Positions 7,829-18,800 of a stretch of 64,000 bases of DNA are shown one piece after another; positions within the stretch are counted from its first letter, which is position 1, and each line of letters begins with the position of its first letter. This DNA is from Phytoactinopolyspora halophila (GTDB lineage Bacteria; Actinomycetota; Actinomycetes; Jiangellales; Jiangellaceae). The DNA lies in assembly GCF_003287285.1 (NCBI RefSeq), contig NZ_QMIG01000001.1:1-64000 (forward strand), given 5' to 3'. The notes beneath the pieces were generated by a model. The model made no database searches, was not told where the DNA came from, and worked only from the letters and a program-made list of their open reading frames with translations. Made by a program: the position numbers and the translations under genes.

Positions 7829-10800
7829 ATGTCCACACCCTCCGTCACAGATCTGCGCGCCCGGCTGTCCGAGCTGTCGCTGCGCGACGAGCGCCGGCTT
7901 CGGCGACGGCTGGATGGCACTCGCAGGATCAAACGCGAGGATGCTCGCGCCGAGGCACTCACCGAGATCGCCAGCGAGGTCGACGCGGCGGAGCAGCGCA
8001 TCGCCAGCCGCGTCGCCCGCCGGCCCCGGCTCGTCTATCCCGACGAGCTGCCGGTCAGCCAGCGCAAGGACGACATCGCCGCGGCGATCCGGGACAATCA
8101 GGTAGTCATCGTCGCCGGTGAGACGGGTTCTGGCAAGACGACCCAGCTACCGAAGATCTGCCTGGAGCTCGGCCGCGGCATCCGCGGCGCCATCGGGCAC
8201 ACCCAGCCACGCCGCCTGGCCGCACGTACCGTCGCCGAGCGCATCGCCGAAGAAACGACATCCGAGCTCGGCGAGGCCGTCGGCTACCAGGTGCGGTTCA
8301 CCCGCAAGGCGGGTGACGACACGCTGGTCAAGCTGATGACCGACGGCATCCTGCTGAACGAACTCGGCCAGGATCGGATGCTCCGGCGCTACGACACGCT
8401 CATCATCGACGAGGCGCACGAGCGCAGCCTCAATATCGACTTCATCCTGGGCTACCTCAAGCAGCTCCTGCCGCGCCGACCCGACCTCAAGGTGATCATC
8501 ACCTCGGCGACCATCGATCCGGAACGCTTCTCCGCACATTTCGACGACGCGCCGATCATCGAGGTGTCCGGGCGCACCTACCCCGTCGAGATCCGATATC
8601 GCCCGCTGGTCGCCGACGCTGCCGACGCCGATGCCGCCACGAACGGTTCGAGCAACGAGCCACGGGACCAGGTGCAGGCGATCGTCGACGCGGTGGATGA
8701 GCTGGCGCTGGAGCCGCCCGGCGACGTGCTGGTCTTCCTCAGCGGCGAACGCGAGATCCGCGATACGGCTGACGCGCTGCGCAAGCGGTACGAGAACACG
8801 CGGCACCGGGGAGCCACGACCGAGGTACTCCCCCTGTACGCGCGCCTGTCCGCGGCCGAACAGCACCGGGTGTTCCAGCCACACACGGGGCGGCGCATCG
8901 TTCTCGCCACCAACGTCGCTGAGACGTCGCTCACCGTTCCCGGCATCCGCTACGTCGTCGACACCGGCACCGCGCGGATCTCGCGCTACAGCCAGCGCAC
9001 CAAGGTACAGCGGCTGCCGATCGAGCCGATCTCGCAGGCGTCGGCACGGCAACGTGCCGGTCGGTGTGGCCGGACCGCCGACGGTATCTGCATCCGGCTG
9101 TACTCCGAGGAGGACTTCGAGTCCCGTCCGGCGTTCACCGACCCGGAGATCTTGCGCACCAACCTCGCGTCGGTGATCCTGCAAATGACCGCGCTCGACC
9201 TGGGAAACGTCGCCGACTTCCCGTTCATCGATCCGCCCGAGCGGCGCAGCATCTCCGCAGGGTTCGATCTGCTCCACGAGCTCGGCGCGCTCGACCCGAA
9301 GGAGCAGGACCCGAAGAAGCGTCTCACCGACATCGGACGCAAGCTGGCCCAGCTGCCGGTCGACCCCCGCCTGGGGCGGATGATCCTCGAGGCTGACCGG
9401 CAGGGCTGCGCCAGCGAGGTCATCGTCCTCGCCGCGGCGCTCTCCATCCAGGATCCGCGCGAACGCCCGGCAGACCAGCAGCAGGCCGCCGACGAGAAAC
9501 ACGCCCGCTTCATCGACCCCACATCGGACTTCGCCGCGCTGCTGAATCTGTGGAACTACCTGCGTGACGAGAAGAGCGCGCGCTCGTCCAACCAGTTCCG
9601 CAAGATGTGCCGCACGGAGTATCTCAACTACCTGCGTGTCCGGGAATGGCAGGACCTCGAAGCGCAGCTGCGGAATCTGGTCAAGCCACTCGGCGTCACC
9701 GTGAACGAGACGCCCGGCGGCGCGGACGAGATCCACCGGTCCCTGCTGGCCGGCCTGCTCTCGCACATCGGTGTCAAGGAGGGCTCGGCGAACGAGTACC
9801 TCGGGGCGCGGGGCACCAAGTTCGCGATCTTCCCCGGATCCGGGCTGTTCAAGAAGCCGCCGCAGTGCGTCATGGCCGCCGAACTGGTGGAAACCTCGCG
9901 GCTGTGGGCGCGGGTCAACGCGCGCATCGACCCCGAATGGGCCGAATCGCTGGCGTCGCACCTGGTCAAGCGCACCTACAGCGAGCCGCACTGGTCCAAG
10001 AAGGCAGGCGCGGTGCTGGCCTACGAGAAGGTCACGTTGTACGGGGTGCCGATCGTGTCCGGGCGCAGGGTGCAGTACTCCAAGATCGAGCCGGAGCTGT
10101 GCCGCGAACTGTTCATCCGGCATGCCCTGGTCGAAGGCGATTGGGAGACCCGGCACCGCTTCTTCCACGAGAACCGTGAACTGCTGGAGGACGTGGAGGA
10201 TCTCGAACATCGCGCCCGCCGCCGGGACATCGTCGTCGACGACCACACCCTGTTCGAGTTCTACGACCAGCGGATTCCCGCGCACGTGGTGTCCGCGCGC
10301 CACTTCGACAGCTGGTGGAAGAAAGCGCGCCAGCAGGACCCCGAACTGCTGACGTTCACCACCGACCTGCTCACCACCGACGCCGCTGAGACGGTCACCG
10401 CCGAGGACTACCCCGACGCGTGGCGTCAGGGCGAGCACGAGCTACCTCTCACCTACCAGTTCGAACCCGGTGCGAGCACCGACGGTGTCAGCGTCGACGT
10501 TCCACTGCCGGTACTCAACCAGGTCGACCCCACCGGCTTCGACTGGCAGGTACCGGGCATGCGAGAGGAGCTGGTCACCGCGCTGATCAAGGCGCTGCCG
10601 AAGGACCTGCGCCGCTCCTTCGTGCCGGCTCCCGACACCGCTCGCCAGGTCCTGGCCAGCATTGACCAGGGTGACGTCAGCGGATCCGCCAACGCCGGGC
10701 CGTCGCCATCGACGTCGTTGACGCAGGCACTGGCGCGCGAGCTCACTCGGCTGCGCGCCGTCCCCATCTCCCCCGAAGACTTCGATCTCAGCCGCGTTCC

Positions 10801-11800
10801 CGACCATCTCAAGGTCACGTTCCGCGTGGTCGACGAGCACGGCAAGGCACTCGCGGAAGGCAAGGACCTCGGTGCGCTGAAACACCGGCTGCGCAGCGAT
10901 ATGCGCCAGAGCGTCGGACGGGCCGCGGCAAGCATCGAACGTTCGGGCCTGCGGGAGTGGAGCGTCGGCACCGTGCCACGCACGTTCGAACAGCAGCAGC
11001 ACGGCCACGTCGTCACCGGATATCCGGCACTGGTCGACGAGGGAGACAGCGTCGCGCTGAAGGTGCTGCACACCGAGGCCGACCAGCAGGCGGCGCATCC
11101 CGCCGGGGTACGGCGCCTCCTCGTGCTGAGCATCCCCTCGCCGGTCACGTTCGTACAGCGGCATCTGACGAACGAAACCAAGCTCATGCTCAGCAACGCC
11201 CCTCATGGTAGCGTCGCCGACCTGCTGTGGGATTGCACGGACTGCACGGCAGACGCGCTGATCGCCGACGCCGGCGGGCCTCCGTGGGACGAAGCCGGAT
11301 TTACCGCGTTACGCGAAAAGGTGCGCGGGCAGCTAATCGAACAGGTCTTCGCCGTCGTCGAAGACGTCGAACGAATCCTGACGATCGCCCATCGGGTACG
11401 CACCCACCTGTCCCGGAGCAAGGACATGGCGATCGCGCCGTCACTCGTTGACGCGAAGGACCACCTGGATCAGCTAATCTATCGTGGCTTCGTCACCTCT
11501 ACCGGCCGCAAGCGGCTGCCCGACCTGGTTCGTTACGTGACGGCCATCGAACGCCGGCTCGACAAATTGCCAGCAAGCCCGCAGCGAGATCGCCTGCACA
11601 TGGACACGATCGCCCGGGTCCAAGAGGCGTACCACGAGATGCTCGACGCCCTGCCGCCAGACCAGCCACCCGGTCCGGAACACGACGCCATCCACTGGAT
11701 GATCGAAGAACTCCACGTCAGCCTGTTCGCCCAAGACGTCGGCACGGCGCATCCGGTCTCGGAGAAGCGCATCCTGCGAGCCATCAGCCAGCTACGATGA
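7829..11800 (+). CDS. hrpA: ATP-dependent RNA helicase HrpA
   Basis: A 1323-residue DEAH-box helicase. Walker A GETGSGKT at residues 97-104, DEAH at 194-197, the SAT motif (ITSATIDPERFSAHF) and motif VI QRAGRCGR are all present. The helicase core is followed by HA2/OB-fold regions and the long C-terminal DUF3418 region characteristic of HrpA, and the length matches the family (about 1300). In E. coli HrpA acts in mRNA processing and ribosome rescue. ATG 7829 lies just after tRNA-Leu and gives the conserved start; there is no obvious operon partner. Confidence 0.96.
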   Translation: MSTPSVTDLRARLSELSLRDERRLRRRLDGTRRIKREDARAEALTEIASEVDAAEQRIASRVARRPRLVYPDELPVSQRKDDIAAAIRDNQVVIVAGETGSGKTTQLPKICLELGRGIRGAIGHTQPRRLAARTVAERIAEETTSELGEAVGYQVRFTRKAGDDTLVKLMTDGILLNELGQDRMLRRYDTLIIDEAHERSLNIDFILGYLKQLLPRRPDLKVIITSATIDPERFSAHFDDAPIIEVSGRTYPVEIRYRPLVADAADADAATNGSSNEPRDQVQAIVDAVDELALEPPGDVLVFLSGEREIRDTADALRKRYENTRHRGATTEVLPLYARLSAAEQHRVFQPHTGRRIVLATNVAETSLTVPGIRYVVDTGTARISRYSQRTKVQRLPIEPISQASARQRAGRCGRTADGICIRLYSEEDFESRPAFTDPEILRTNLASVILQMTALDLGNVADFPFIDPPERRSISAGFDLLHELGALDPKEQDPKKRLTDIGRKLAQLPVDPRLGRMILEADRQGCASEVIVLAAALSIQDPRERPADQQQAADEKHARFIDPTSDFAALLNLWNYLRDEKSARSSNQFRKMCRTEYLNYLRVREWQDLEAQLRNLVKPLGVTVNETPGGADEIHRSLLAGLLSHIGVKEGSANEYLGARGTKFAIFPGSGLFKKPPQCVMAAELVETSRLWARVNARIDPEWAESLASHLVKRTYSEPHWSKKAGAVLAYEKVTLYGVPIVSGRRVQYSKIEPELCRELFIRHALVEGDWETRHRFFHENRELLEDVEDLEHRARRRDIVVDDHTLFEFYDQRIPAHVVSARHFDSWWKKARQQDPELLTFTTDLLTTDAAETVTAEDYPDAWRQGEHELPLTYQFEPGASTDGVSVDVPLPVLNQVDPTGFDWQVPGMREELVTALIKALPKDLRRSFVPAPDTARQVLASIDQGDVSGSANAGPSPSTSLTQALARELTRLRAVPISPEDFDLSRVPDHLKVTFRVVDEHGKALAEGKDLGALKHRLRSDMRQSVGRAAASIERSGLREWSVGTVPRTFEQQQHGHVVTGYPALVDEGDSVALKVLHTEADQQAAHPAGVRRLLVLSIPSPVTFVQRHLTNETKLMLSNAPHGSVADLLWDCTDCTADALIADAGGPPWDEAGFTALREKVRGQLIEQVFAVVEDVERILTIAHRVRTHLSRSKDMAIAPSLVDAKDHLDQLIYRGFVTSTGRKRLPDLVRYVTAIERRLDKLPASPQRDRLHMDTIARVQEAYHEMLDALPPDQPPGPEHDAIHWMIEELHVSLFAQDVGTAHPVSEKRILRAISQLR

Positions 11801-11819
11801 GCCGGTCTCACCGGTGCGT

Positions 11820-12746
11820 CTACGCGTCGTCGAACACGTCGCCCAAGGAGGCCGCTGTCGCCGCCCGGCGCACCCATTCGTCGAGCTGATCAAGGTCATG
11901 GCACTCGAGAATGCGGGTGCGCACGCCCGGTGGAACCATGATGTCCCGGGCCGCCAAGATCGCCAGGATAGCCTCCGCTTCGCCACGCGCCCGTCCTTCG
12001 GCCCGGCCCTCCGAGTGCCCTTCGGCCCGGCCCTCCGAGTGCCCTTCGGTGAGAGCCTGCTCGCGCCAGCGGCGCAGAAACTCGCTCTTGACCTCGTACG
12101 TCCCAGTGGCCATCAGTTCCTCCACGTAACGCCGCGCCGCTCCGGACAACGCACCCAGTACAACATCAGAGTACAGAGCCGCATGATCAGTATCCATAGC
12201 GTCGAACGCTTGCACGACCGCATCCAGCACCTCCCGGTGCTGTGGCTCGTCGCCATGGGCAATGGCCGACAACACCACCAATTCCGGAACCGCGTGCGCC
12301 TGCTCTGATCCAGCCACCACAGGTACCTGGTCGGGACCGAGTACCAGCGGACGCAAGATCCATCCCGGGTGGCCGAGTTCGATGGGCTGGGCGCACCACC
12401 GGGCGATCACTGCGTCGGCACACACCACGAGCAACACCGCTGGGCACGAAAGCCGGGCATGGAGCGTCGCCAGGTATGCTGGCCAGCTCGTTCGTTTCGT
12501 CGGGTCACGGCCCAACTGGACCTCGACCACCACCGCCAGAACCGGATCGCCCGTCTTCGTGGTGAGCAGCACCACGGCATCCGCACGGAATTCGGTCGGT
12601 ACCAGCGCAGTCAAGTCTCCCGACTCGAGACGGATCCGATCATAGGAAGGCAGGGCCGTACTCAGCGGCCCGGTCAACAAGCTCGGCACCAATGACGGAC
12701 GGCACCGAAACATCTCGGTCAGGGCTTCGTGCAAGCTCGACGGCAT
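11820..12746 (-). CDS. PD-(D/E)XK nuclease-like protein, Rpn/transposase-associated type
   Basis: A 308-residue protein. The N-terminal part shows a PD-(D/E)XK pattern: an Asp in PTEFRADAVVLLT and an E-x-Q in AVVVEVQLGRDPTKRTSWP, the layout of the Rpn/YadD-like and DUF4351-like families found in multiple copies in many actinobacteria and cyanobacteria. The C-terminus has Gly-Glu-His/Arg repeats (EGHSEGRA, encoded by a 24-base tandem repeat) and then a helical tail ending LDEWVRRAATAA. Such proteins are related to recombination-promoting nucleases, but activity here is untested. It ends 20 bases from the convergent hrpA end. Confidence 0.7.
   Translation of the reverse strand: MPSSLHEALTEMFRCRPSLVPSLLTGPLSTALPSYDRIRLESGDLTALVPTEFRADAVVLLTTKTGDPVLAVVVEVQLGRDPTKRTSWPAYLATLHARLSCPAVLLVVCADAVIARWCAQPIELGHPGWILRPLVLGPDQVPVVAGSEQAHAVPELVVLSAIAHGDEPQHREVLDAVVQAFDAMDTDHAALYSDVVLGALSGAARRYVEELMATGTYEVKSEFLRRWREQALTEGHSEGRAEGHSEGRAEGRARGEAEAILAILAARDIMVPPGVRTRILECHDLDQLDEWVRRAATAASLGDVFDDA
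11997..12044. repeat. 24-base tandem repeat, two copies, inside a coding region
   Basis: Two perfect copies of a 24-base unit (11997-12020 and 12021-12044; each begins ttcggcccggccctccgagt) encode the EGHSEGRA repeats near the C-terminus of the PD-(D/E)XK-like protein. The 24-base period preserves frame, so copy number could vary by slippage without breaking the gene. Confidence 0.85.
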
Positions 12747-13054
12747 GGGTCACGATGCTCGGCCGGGCGGCTTGTGGATTGCATCTCGCTATCCACAGGC
12801 ACGGTGTGATATAGGGCCGCCTCGCCACGAGCGCGACTCGCCATCAGCGTCAGGAACCGACATTGTCGTGGCCATGACCTCGACGATGTCGGTTCCTGGC
12901 CAACCGTGCCAGCCGAATCCCGACATTCGACAGCTGAGGAGAACGCACCTCCAGCCCACGGCGCCGGCGACCTGGCCCGAGCGCCTGGAACAGCTCGTCA
13001 GGCAGATACGCGGCCGGCAGGAATAGGCACGTGCTCTGTCTGCCTTCATCATCT
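12747..13054. other. Intergenic region with a long hairpin
   Basis: About 300 bases between the PD-(D/E)XK-like gene and the cobalamin riboswitch. It holds an 18-base inverted repeat (listed separately). A plus-strand open frame from ATG 12874 to 13026 ends in a coding-looking stretch (THLQPTAPATWPERLEQLVR), but it lacks a ribosome binding site and runs through the hairpin; it may be the remnant of a lost gene. Confidence 0.45.
12851..12898. repeat. 18-bp inverted repeat (hairpin)
   Basis: Arms 12851-12868 and 12881-12898 pair over 18 bases with one mismatch around a 12-base loop. The left arm begins CAGGAACCGACATTGTCG. It lies about 100 bases upstream of the start of the PD-(D/E)XK-like gene, so it is not its terminator. 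Structure and size resemble the hairpins at 28289-28356 and 51641-51728. Confidence 0.7.
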
Positions 13055-13262
13055 ATGCTGGGTGCTGCCAGCGGTTCGTGAGGTAGCTGCCCGTGCGGGT
13101 AGGGCCTGGCGACGCAAGAGGGAACCCGGTGTGAATCCGGGACTGCCCCGCAGCGGTGAACGGGAACGACCACCGTCACAGGCACTGGGCGAGATCGCCT
13201 GGGAAGCGACGGTCAGTAGGTGAGTGCACGCTCTCGCCCGTGAGTCCGAAGACCTGCCGCCG
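13055..13262 (+). promoter_or_regulatory. Cobalamin (B12) riboswitch controlling metE
   Basis: The conserved core is present in order: a 5' GGTGCTGCCAGCGG region near 13061, then GAGGGAACCCGGTGTGAATC with CTGCCCCGCAGCGGTGA (about 13109-13158), a GGCACTGGG element (B12-box-like GCCACTG variant, near 13182) and the distal GAGTCCGAAGACCTGCC (about 13242-13258). It precedes the start of metE by about 160 bases on the same strand. Adenosyl- or methylcobalamin binding is expected to switch off the B12-independent methionine synthase when B12 is available, as known in mycobacteria and other bacteria. Exact 5' boundary is uncertain. Confidence 0.93.
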
Positions 13263-13420
13263 GTAGCGCGCATCACCCGGTGCGCGCTCGTCCGGAGCCT
13301 CGAGGGAGGGCTGCCGCGTAGGGCTGGTGGCAATGCATCGCAGACGCCGTCACGTACCATCGCGGTCAGGTCATCCCGTGCGGCCCGGACACCGATCCGA
13401 GCTCGCGAGGGAGAGAGTAC

Positions 13421-15775
13421 GTGACAGAAACACCAGGTATCCCGGCTATCGGCGCGACCGTTCTGGGGTATCCACGCATCGGTCCGCACCGGGAGCTGAA
13501 GAAGGCACTCGAAGGGTATTGGGCCGGAGCGGTCAGCCGGCACGATCTCGAACACACTGCCGCCACCCTGAGAAGGCAGAGCGTTCGGCGGATGGCCGAG
13601 CTCGGCCTGGACACGGTGCCGTCCAACACCTTCTCGCTGTACGACCACGTGCTCGACGCGGCCGTACTCGTTGGCGCCGTTCCGCAGCGCTTCACCAGCT
13701 TTGAGGACGAGTTGGACAGGTATTTCGCCATGGCGCGCGGAGCGGCGAGTCGCCGGACGAGGAACGAGGGAGGCGACGAGCGCGACCAGCCGGACGGTGA
13801 CGTTGGCGACGTCGCTCCGCTGGAGATGACCAAGTGGTTTGACACGAACTATCACTACCTGGTCCCCGAGATCGGCCCGGCGACGCCGTTCCAGCTGAAC
13901 GCGGCCAAGCTCGTCGCCGAGTACCGGGAGGCGCTTGCCGAAGGCGTCGTCACCCGGCCCGTCACCATCGGCCCGGCCAGCCTGCTGCTCCTGGCCAAGC
14001 CGGACGACGAGGCACCAGCCGGGTTCCGTCCGTTCGACCGCCTCGACGAGCTGACCAGCATCTATGCCGAGCTTCTCGAGACTCTCGCGGATGCGGGCGT
14101 GCCGTGGATCCAGCTGGACGAGCCCAGCTTCGTCGCCGACCGCGATGCCGCCGAGATCACCGCGTTGCAGCGCGTGTACCAGCGGCTTGCCACGCTCGAA
14201 CGCCGGCCCGCGATATTCGTTGCCTCGTACTTCGGTGATCTCGGGGACGCCTTGCCCGCGCTTGCCATGACGCCCGTCGAAGCCATCGGTGTCGATCTCG
14301 TCGCCGGCAGCGGCGCCGGTCGCGTCGCGGCGACGCCGAACCTGGCTGGAAAGACGGTGGTCGCTGGCGTCGTCGACGGTCGGAACGTCTGGCGCGCCGA
14401 TCTCGAGTCAGCACTGGGCAGCCTGGCGACGCTGCTCGGTCTCGCCGGCGATGTCGCGGTGAGCACGTCGTGCTCGCTGCTGCACGTTCCGTACGATCTC
14501 GATGCCGAGCCGGACATCGACTCGCGGCTACGGTCCTGGCTGGCGTTTGCCGATCAGAAGGTGACCGAGGTGGTGACGCTCGCCCGGGGCCTGCACGAGG
14601 GGTACGACGCGGTGGCCGGCCGCATTCAGGAAGGGACATCGGCGCGGGACGATCGCGCCACGGCGTCCAGCGTGGTCGATCCGGCCGTGCGCCAGCGAAT
14701 CGCCGATCTTCCACCCGAGGCGTCGCAGCGCAGCCCGTACGCGCACCGCATCGCCGTACAAGCGGACAACCTGGACCTGCCTCCGCTGCCCACCACCACG
14801 ATCGGTTCGTTCCCGCAGACCGGCGACGTTCGATCGGTTCGTGCCGCCTACCGCAACGGGCAGATCGACGCGGACGAGTACAGCTCCCGGATGCGCACCG
14901 AGATCGAGCGCATCATCCGGCTTCAGGAACGGCTCGGTCTCGACGTGCTCGTCCACGGCGAACCGGAACGCAACGACATGGTGCAGTACTTCGCCGAGCT
15001 GCTGAACGGCTTCATCACGACACGCAACGGCTGGGTGCAATCGTACGGTTCCAGGTGCGTGCGCCCGCCCATCGTGTATGGCGACGTCAGCCGTCCCGCT
15101 CCGATGACCGTCGAGTGGGCGTCCTACGCCCAAGGGCTCACGGACCGGCCGGTCAAGGGCATGCTCACGGGACCGGTCACCATGCTGGCGTGGTCTTTCG
15201 TCCGTGATGATCAGCCGCTGGCCGACACTGCACGTCAGGTTGCCCTGGCGATCCGCGACGAGACCCGCGATCTGGAAGCGGAGGGCATCCGCATCATCCA
15301 GGTCGACGAGCCGGCCATCCGCGAGCTCTTGCCGCTGCGCGCTAGCGAACAGCCGGAGTATCTGCGGTGGGCGGTTGATGCGTTCCGGCTGGCAACGTCG
15401 GGCGTCGCCGACACGACACAGATCCACACCCACATGTGCTACTCCGAGTTCGGCGAGGTCATGTCCGCGATCGACGGCCTGGAGGCCGACGTGACCAGCA
15501 TCGAGGCCGCCCGCTCGAAGATGGAGATCCTTCCCGAGCTGGCGGCGTCCGGGTTTGCCAGGGGCATCGGTCCCGGCGTCTACGACATCCACTCGCCGCG
15601 TGTACCCAGCAACGACGAGATCGCGACCTTGCTCCTGCGCGCCAGCCAGGCCGTCCCGGCGACGCGGCTGTGGGTCAACCCGGATTGCGGCCTGAAGACA
15701 CGCTCCTATGCCGAAGTGGAACCTGCCCTCGCGGCCATGGTCACGGCCGTGCGTCAGGTGCGAGAGGCACTGTGA
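13421..15775 (+). CDS. metE: Cobalamin-independent methionine synthase MetE
   Basis: A 784-residue 5-methyltetrahydropteroyltriglutamate-homocysteine S-methyltransferase: the last step of methionine synthesis without B12. The N-terminal barrel opens with [20 protein letters not shown]; the C-terminal catalytic barrel begins near [14 protein letters not shown]. Zinc-site residues are visible in [14 protein letters not shown] (His and Cys, near residue 670) and NPDCGLKTR (Cys, near 753). Length matches the family. GTG 13421 follows GAGGGAGAG. The upstream cobalamin riboswitch implies that the organism also has or obtains B12 for a MetH enzyme encoded elsewhere. Confidence 0.97.
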   Translation: MTETPGIPAIGATVLGYPRIGPHRELKKALEGYWAGAVSRHDLEHTAATLRRQSVRRMAELGLDTVPSNTFSLYDHVLDAAVLVGAVPQRFTSFEDELDRYFAMARGAASRRTRNEGGDERDQPDGDVGDVAPLEMTKWFDTNYHYLVPEIGPATPFQLNAAKLVAEYREALAEGVVTRPVTIGPASLLLLAKPDDEAPAGFRPFDRLDELTSIYAELLETLADAGVPWIQLDEPSFVADRDAAEITALQRVYQRLATLERRPAIFVASYFGDLGDALPALAMTPVEAIGVDLVAGSGAGRVAATPNLAGKTVVAGVVDGRNVWRADLESALGSLATLLGLAGDVAVSTSCSLLHVPYDLDAEPDIDSRLRSWLAFADQKVTEVVTLARGLHEGYDAVAGRIQEGTSARDDRATASSVVDPAVRQRIADLPPEASQRSPYAHRIAVQADNLDLPPLPTTTIGSFPQTGDVRSVRAAYRNGQIDADEYSSRMRTEIERIIRLQERLGLDVLVHGEPERNDMVQYFAELLNGFITTRNGWVQSYGSRCVRPPIVYGDVSRPAPMTVEWASYAQGLTDRPVKGMLTGPVTMLAWSFVRDDQPLADTARQVALAIRDETRDLEAEGIRIIQVDEPAIRELLPLRASEQPEYLRWAVDAFRLATSGVADTTQIHTHMCYSEFGEVMSAIDGLEADVTSIEAARSKMEILPELAASGFARGIGPGVYDIHSPRVPSNDEIATLLLRASQAVPATRLWVNPDCGLKTRSYAEVEPALAAMVTAVRQVREAL

Positions 15776-15787
15776 CGCGTGCCGGCG

Positions 15788-15805
15788 CCCCGGCAACGGT
15801 CGGGG
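15788..15805. terminator. Possible bidirectional terminator between metE and rne
   Basis: CCCCG at 15788-15792 and CGGGG at 15801-15805 can pair around an 8-base loop in the 42-base gap between the convergent ends of metE and the RNase E/G gene. The stem is short and no U-run follows, so support is weak. Confidence 0.3.
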
Positions 15806-15817
15806 TGATCCTTGGCG

Positions 15818-18800
15818 TCACGATGCCTGCGCCGTAGCGTGCTCGTCAGGGCTGCCTGCCGGGCGCCGGGCGCGCCGGCGGCCACGCCTGCTCGTCGGCT
15901 GGGCGCCATTTCCGGACGAGTTGGCCGACGAGTTGGCCGATGTGTTCTCGTCGGAAGCGGCCTCAGCCGGCTGCGCGCCACTAGCTGACTGCGGGCCGGC
16001 AGCTGACTCGGCGTCAGCAGCCGGCTTCGCGTCCGCGCTCGGCTGTGTTTCCGCGCCGCTGGCCGCCTGGGCCTGGCCTTCTTCGTCGCTCACCGGCACC
16101 AGGTCGGCCGGCGACGCCTCGCCGGGATCGGCGTTCGCCTCAAGTTTCGGAGCCAGCGAGACGTCGGCCTTTTCCTGCTGCTCGTTGCGGCGGCGTCGGC
16201 CACGGCGTTCCGAACGGCTGGTCGACTCGTCAGAGCTGGATTTGGTTGCCTCGGCCGGATGCGTGTGGAGCGTCAGACCGCGGCCCTTGCAGTGCGGGCA
16301 CTGTTCGCTGAACGCCTCGATCAAGCCGGTGCCGATCCGCTTACGGGTCATCTGCACCAGCCCCAGGGAGGTGACCTCGGCGACCTGATGCTTGGTGCGG
16401 TCGCGCCCCAGGCATTCCACGAGCCGGCGCAGCACGAGATCCCGGTTGGATTCGAGCACCATGTCGATGAAGTCGACGACGATGATCCCGCCGATGTCCC
16501 GCAGCCGCAACTGGCGCACGATCTCTTCGGCGGCCTCCAGGTTGTTCCGCGTCACCGTTTCTTCGAGGTTCCCACCGGAACCGGTGAATTTGCCCGTGTT
16601 GACGTCGATGACGGTCATGGCCTCGGTACGGTCGATCATCAAGGATCCGCCGCTGGGCAGCCACACCTTGCGGTCGAGTGCCTTGGTGATCTGCTCGTCG
16701 ATGCGCAACGCGGCGAACAGATCCTCGTTGCTGGTCCACTTCTCGAGGCGGTCCCGCAGGCTTGATGCGACGCTGCTGACGTAGGAATCGATGGACTTCC
16801 ACGCCTCGTTCCCGGAAACGACGAGCTTGGTGAAGTCTTCGTTGAAGAGATCACGGACCACCTTGATGGCCAGATCCGGCTCGCCGTGCAACAACGCCGG
16901 CGCGCTGCCAGACGTCTTCTGCTGGATCTTCGACCACTCCGCCTGCAACCGCTCGACGTCGTTGATCAGCTCCTCTTCCGAGGCACCCTCGGCCGCCGTA
17001 CGCACGATCACGCCCGCGTCTTCCGGGACGACCTTTTTGAGGATCTTTTTCAGCCGGTTGCGCTCGCTGTCCGGAAGCTTGCGGCTGATCCCGCTCATCG
17101 AGCCGCCGGGGACGTACACGACGTAGCGTCCGGGAAGGCTGATCTGGCCGGTCAGGCGCGCGCCCTTGTGCCCCATAGGATCCTTGGTGACCTGGACCAG
17201 TGTCGTCTGGCCGGACTTGAGCACCTCTTCGATCCGCTTCGGGCCGTCCGCATGCCCGAGCGCAGCCCAGTCGATCTCGCCGGCATAGACGACGGCGTTC
17301 CGTCCCCGGCCAATGTCGATGAACGCCGCTTCCATCGCGGGCAGGACATTCTGCACCCGGCCCAGGTAGATGTTTCCGATCATCGACTGCTGCGAGGCGC
17401 GGCTGACGTAGTGCTCGACGAGCACGTCGTCTTCCAGGACGGCGATCTGGGTGACGTCACCCTTCTGCCGGACCGCCATCACGCGGTCGACGGCTTCACG
17501 CCTGGCCAGGAATTCCGACTCGGTCAGGATGGGGGCACGTTTGCGGCCCGCCTCGCGGCCTTCACGCCGGCGCTGTTTCTTCGCTTCCAGCCGTGTCGAG
17601 CCCTTCACGAGGGTCACTTCGTCGTCGGCCTCACGCTGGTCACGAACCTTGACGACGGTGTTCGGCGGATCGTCGGTACGGCCGTCCTCGGTCTCGCCTT
17701 CACTCTTGCGACGGCGGCGGCGACGACGGCGACGGCTTCCGCCGCTGCCCTCCTGACCGTCGGAGTTCTCATCACTTTCCGCCGACTCGTCCGAGGCGTC
17801 GTCGCCGGTGTCGTCAGCCTCAGGTGCGTCAGTCGAGCCCGTGTTCCCGGCCTGGGCCGATTCCGCAGGTTCGTCGCCACCCTGCTCGGTGCCGCCGTCG
17901 GCGCTGACTCCGCTCTCCGGCTTCTTCCGCCGCCCGCGACCACCACGACGACGGCGGCGACGCCGGCCGGACCCGTCGTCATCCGAACCGTCGTCCGAAT
18001 CGTCGTCGGAACCGCGCTCGTTCTCGCCCGCAGCTACCGTGTCCGGCACATCCGTGTCGGCCGGCTCAGCGGCAGGCGCCGTCGGAGCGGATTCGTCCCG
18101 TGGTGATGGCTCCGGGGGGCGAGGCGGTTCGAAGATCGGCATCGCATCGAAGGCCGGCGCTCGGAAGAGAGCCGTCGAGCCGTCGTCCTCGCCACCATCA
18201 TGTCGACCGTCCGGGTCCTGAGCAGCCGTGTCTTGAACTCCCGAATCCGCACGTGGCGCGGGCTCCTGGGTGGCTGCAGCCGCACCGGTGTCGGTGCCGA
18301 TCCCGGCATCTGCCCTGGTCTCCGTGTTCGCACCGGAGTCAGCGCCAGGCCCGGTCTCGTCGGCGGCCTCGACCGCGGGCCCGGTTGTCTTGTCTTCGGC
18401 CTGCCCCTTCGGCGATCCCTGCTTCTTCTTGGGAGCACTCTTCTTGGCCGGGGCTTTCTTGGCTGGGGTCTTCTTCGCCGGGGCCTTCTTGGCCGGGGCC
18501 TTCTTCGCCGGCGCGCTCTCCGTGGCGTCGCTATCCGGCACGCTCTCCGTGTCACCTGCCGGCACGCTCTGCGCGGCGTCCTTGTCCGGCGCGCTCTGCG
18601 CGGCGTCGTTACCCCGCGCGCTCTTCGTGCCGGCCTTCTTTGACGTGGTCTTCTCCGGCGTTCCCGACGCGTCGGACGTCACCGAGGTTGTCTTCCCAGG
18701 CGCCTTCTTTCGCGCCGTGCTCTTCTTGGCCGGGCTCTTTTTCGCCGGTGCTGTCTGCTGTGCCGTGTCGTCGACGTCGGCGCCCTCACCCGTTGCCGTC

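Noticed and set aside
8147-10438. A 763-codon minus-strand open frame inside hrpA
   Set aside because: Antisense shadow of hrpA, which carries all helicase motifs.
11801-11819. A possible terminator between hrpA and the convergent gene
   Set aside because: Only a 5-bp stem (ccggt/accgg) can form; too weak to list as a feature.
12874-13026. A possible 50-residue plus-strand protein
   Set aside because: No ribosome binding site, and it overlaps the long hairpin; only its last 25 codons look coding, so I treat it as at most a gene remnant.
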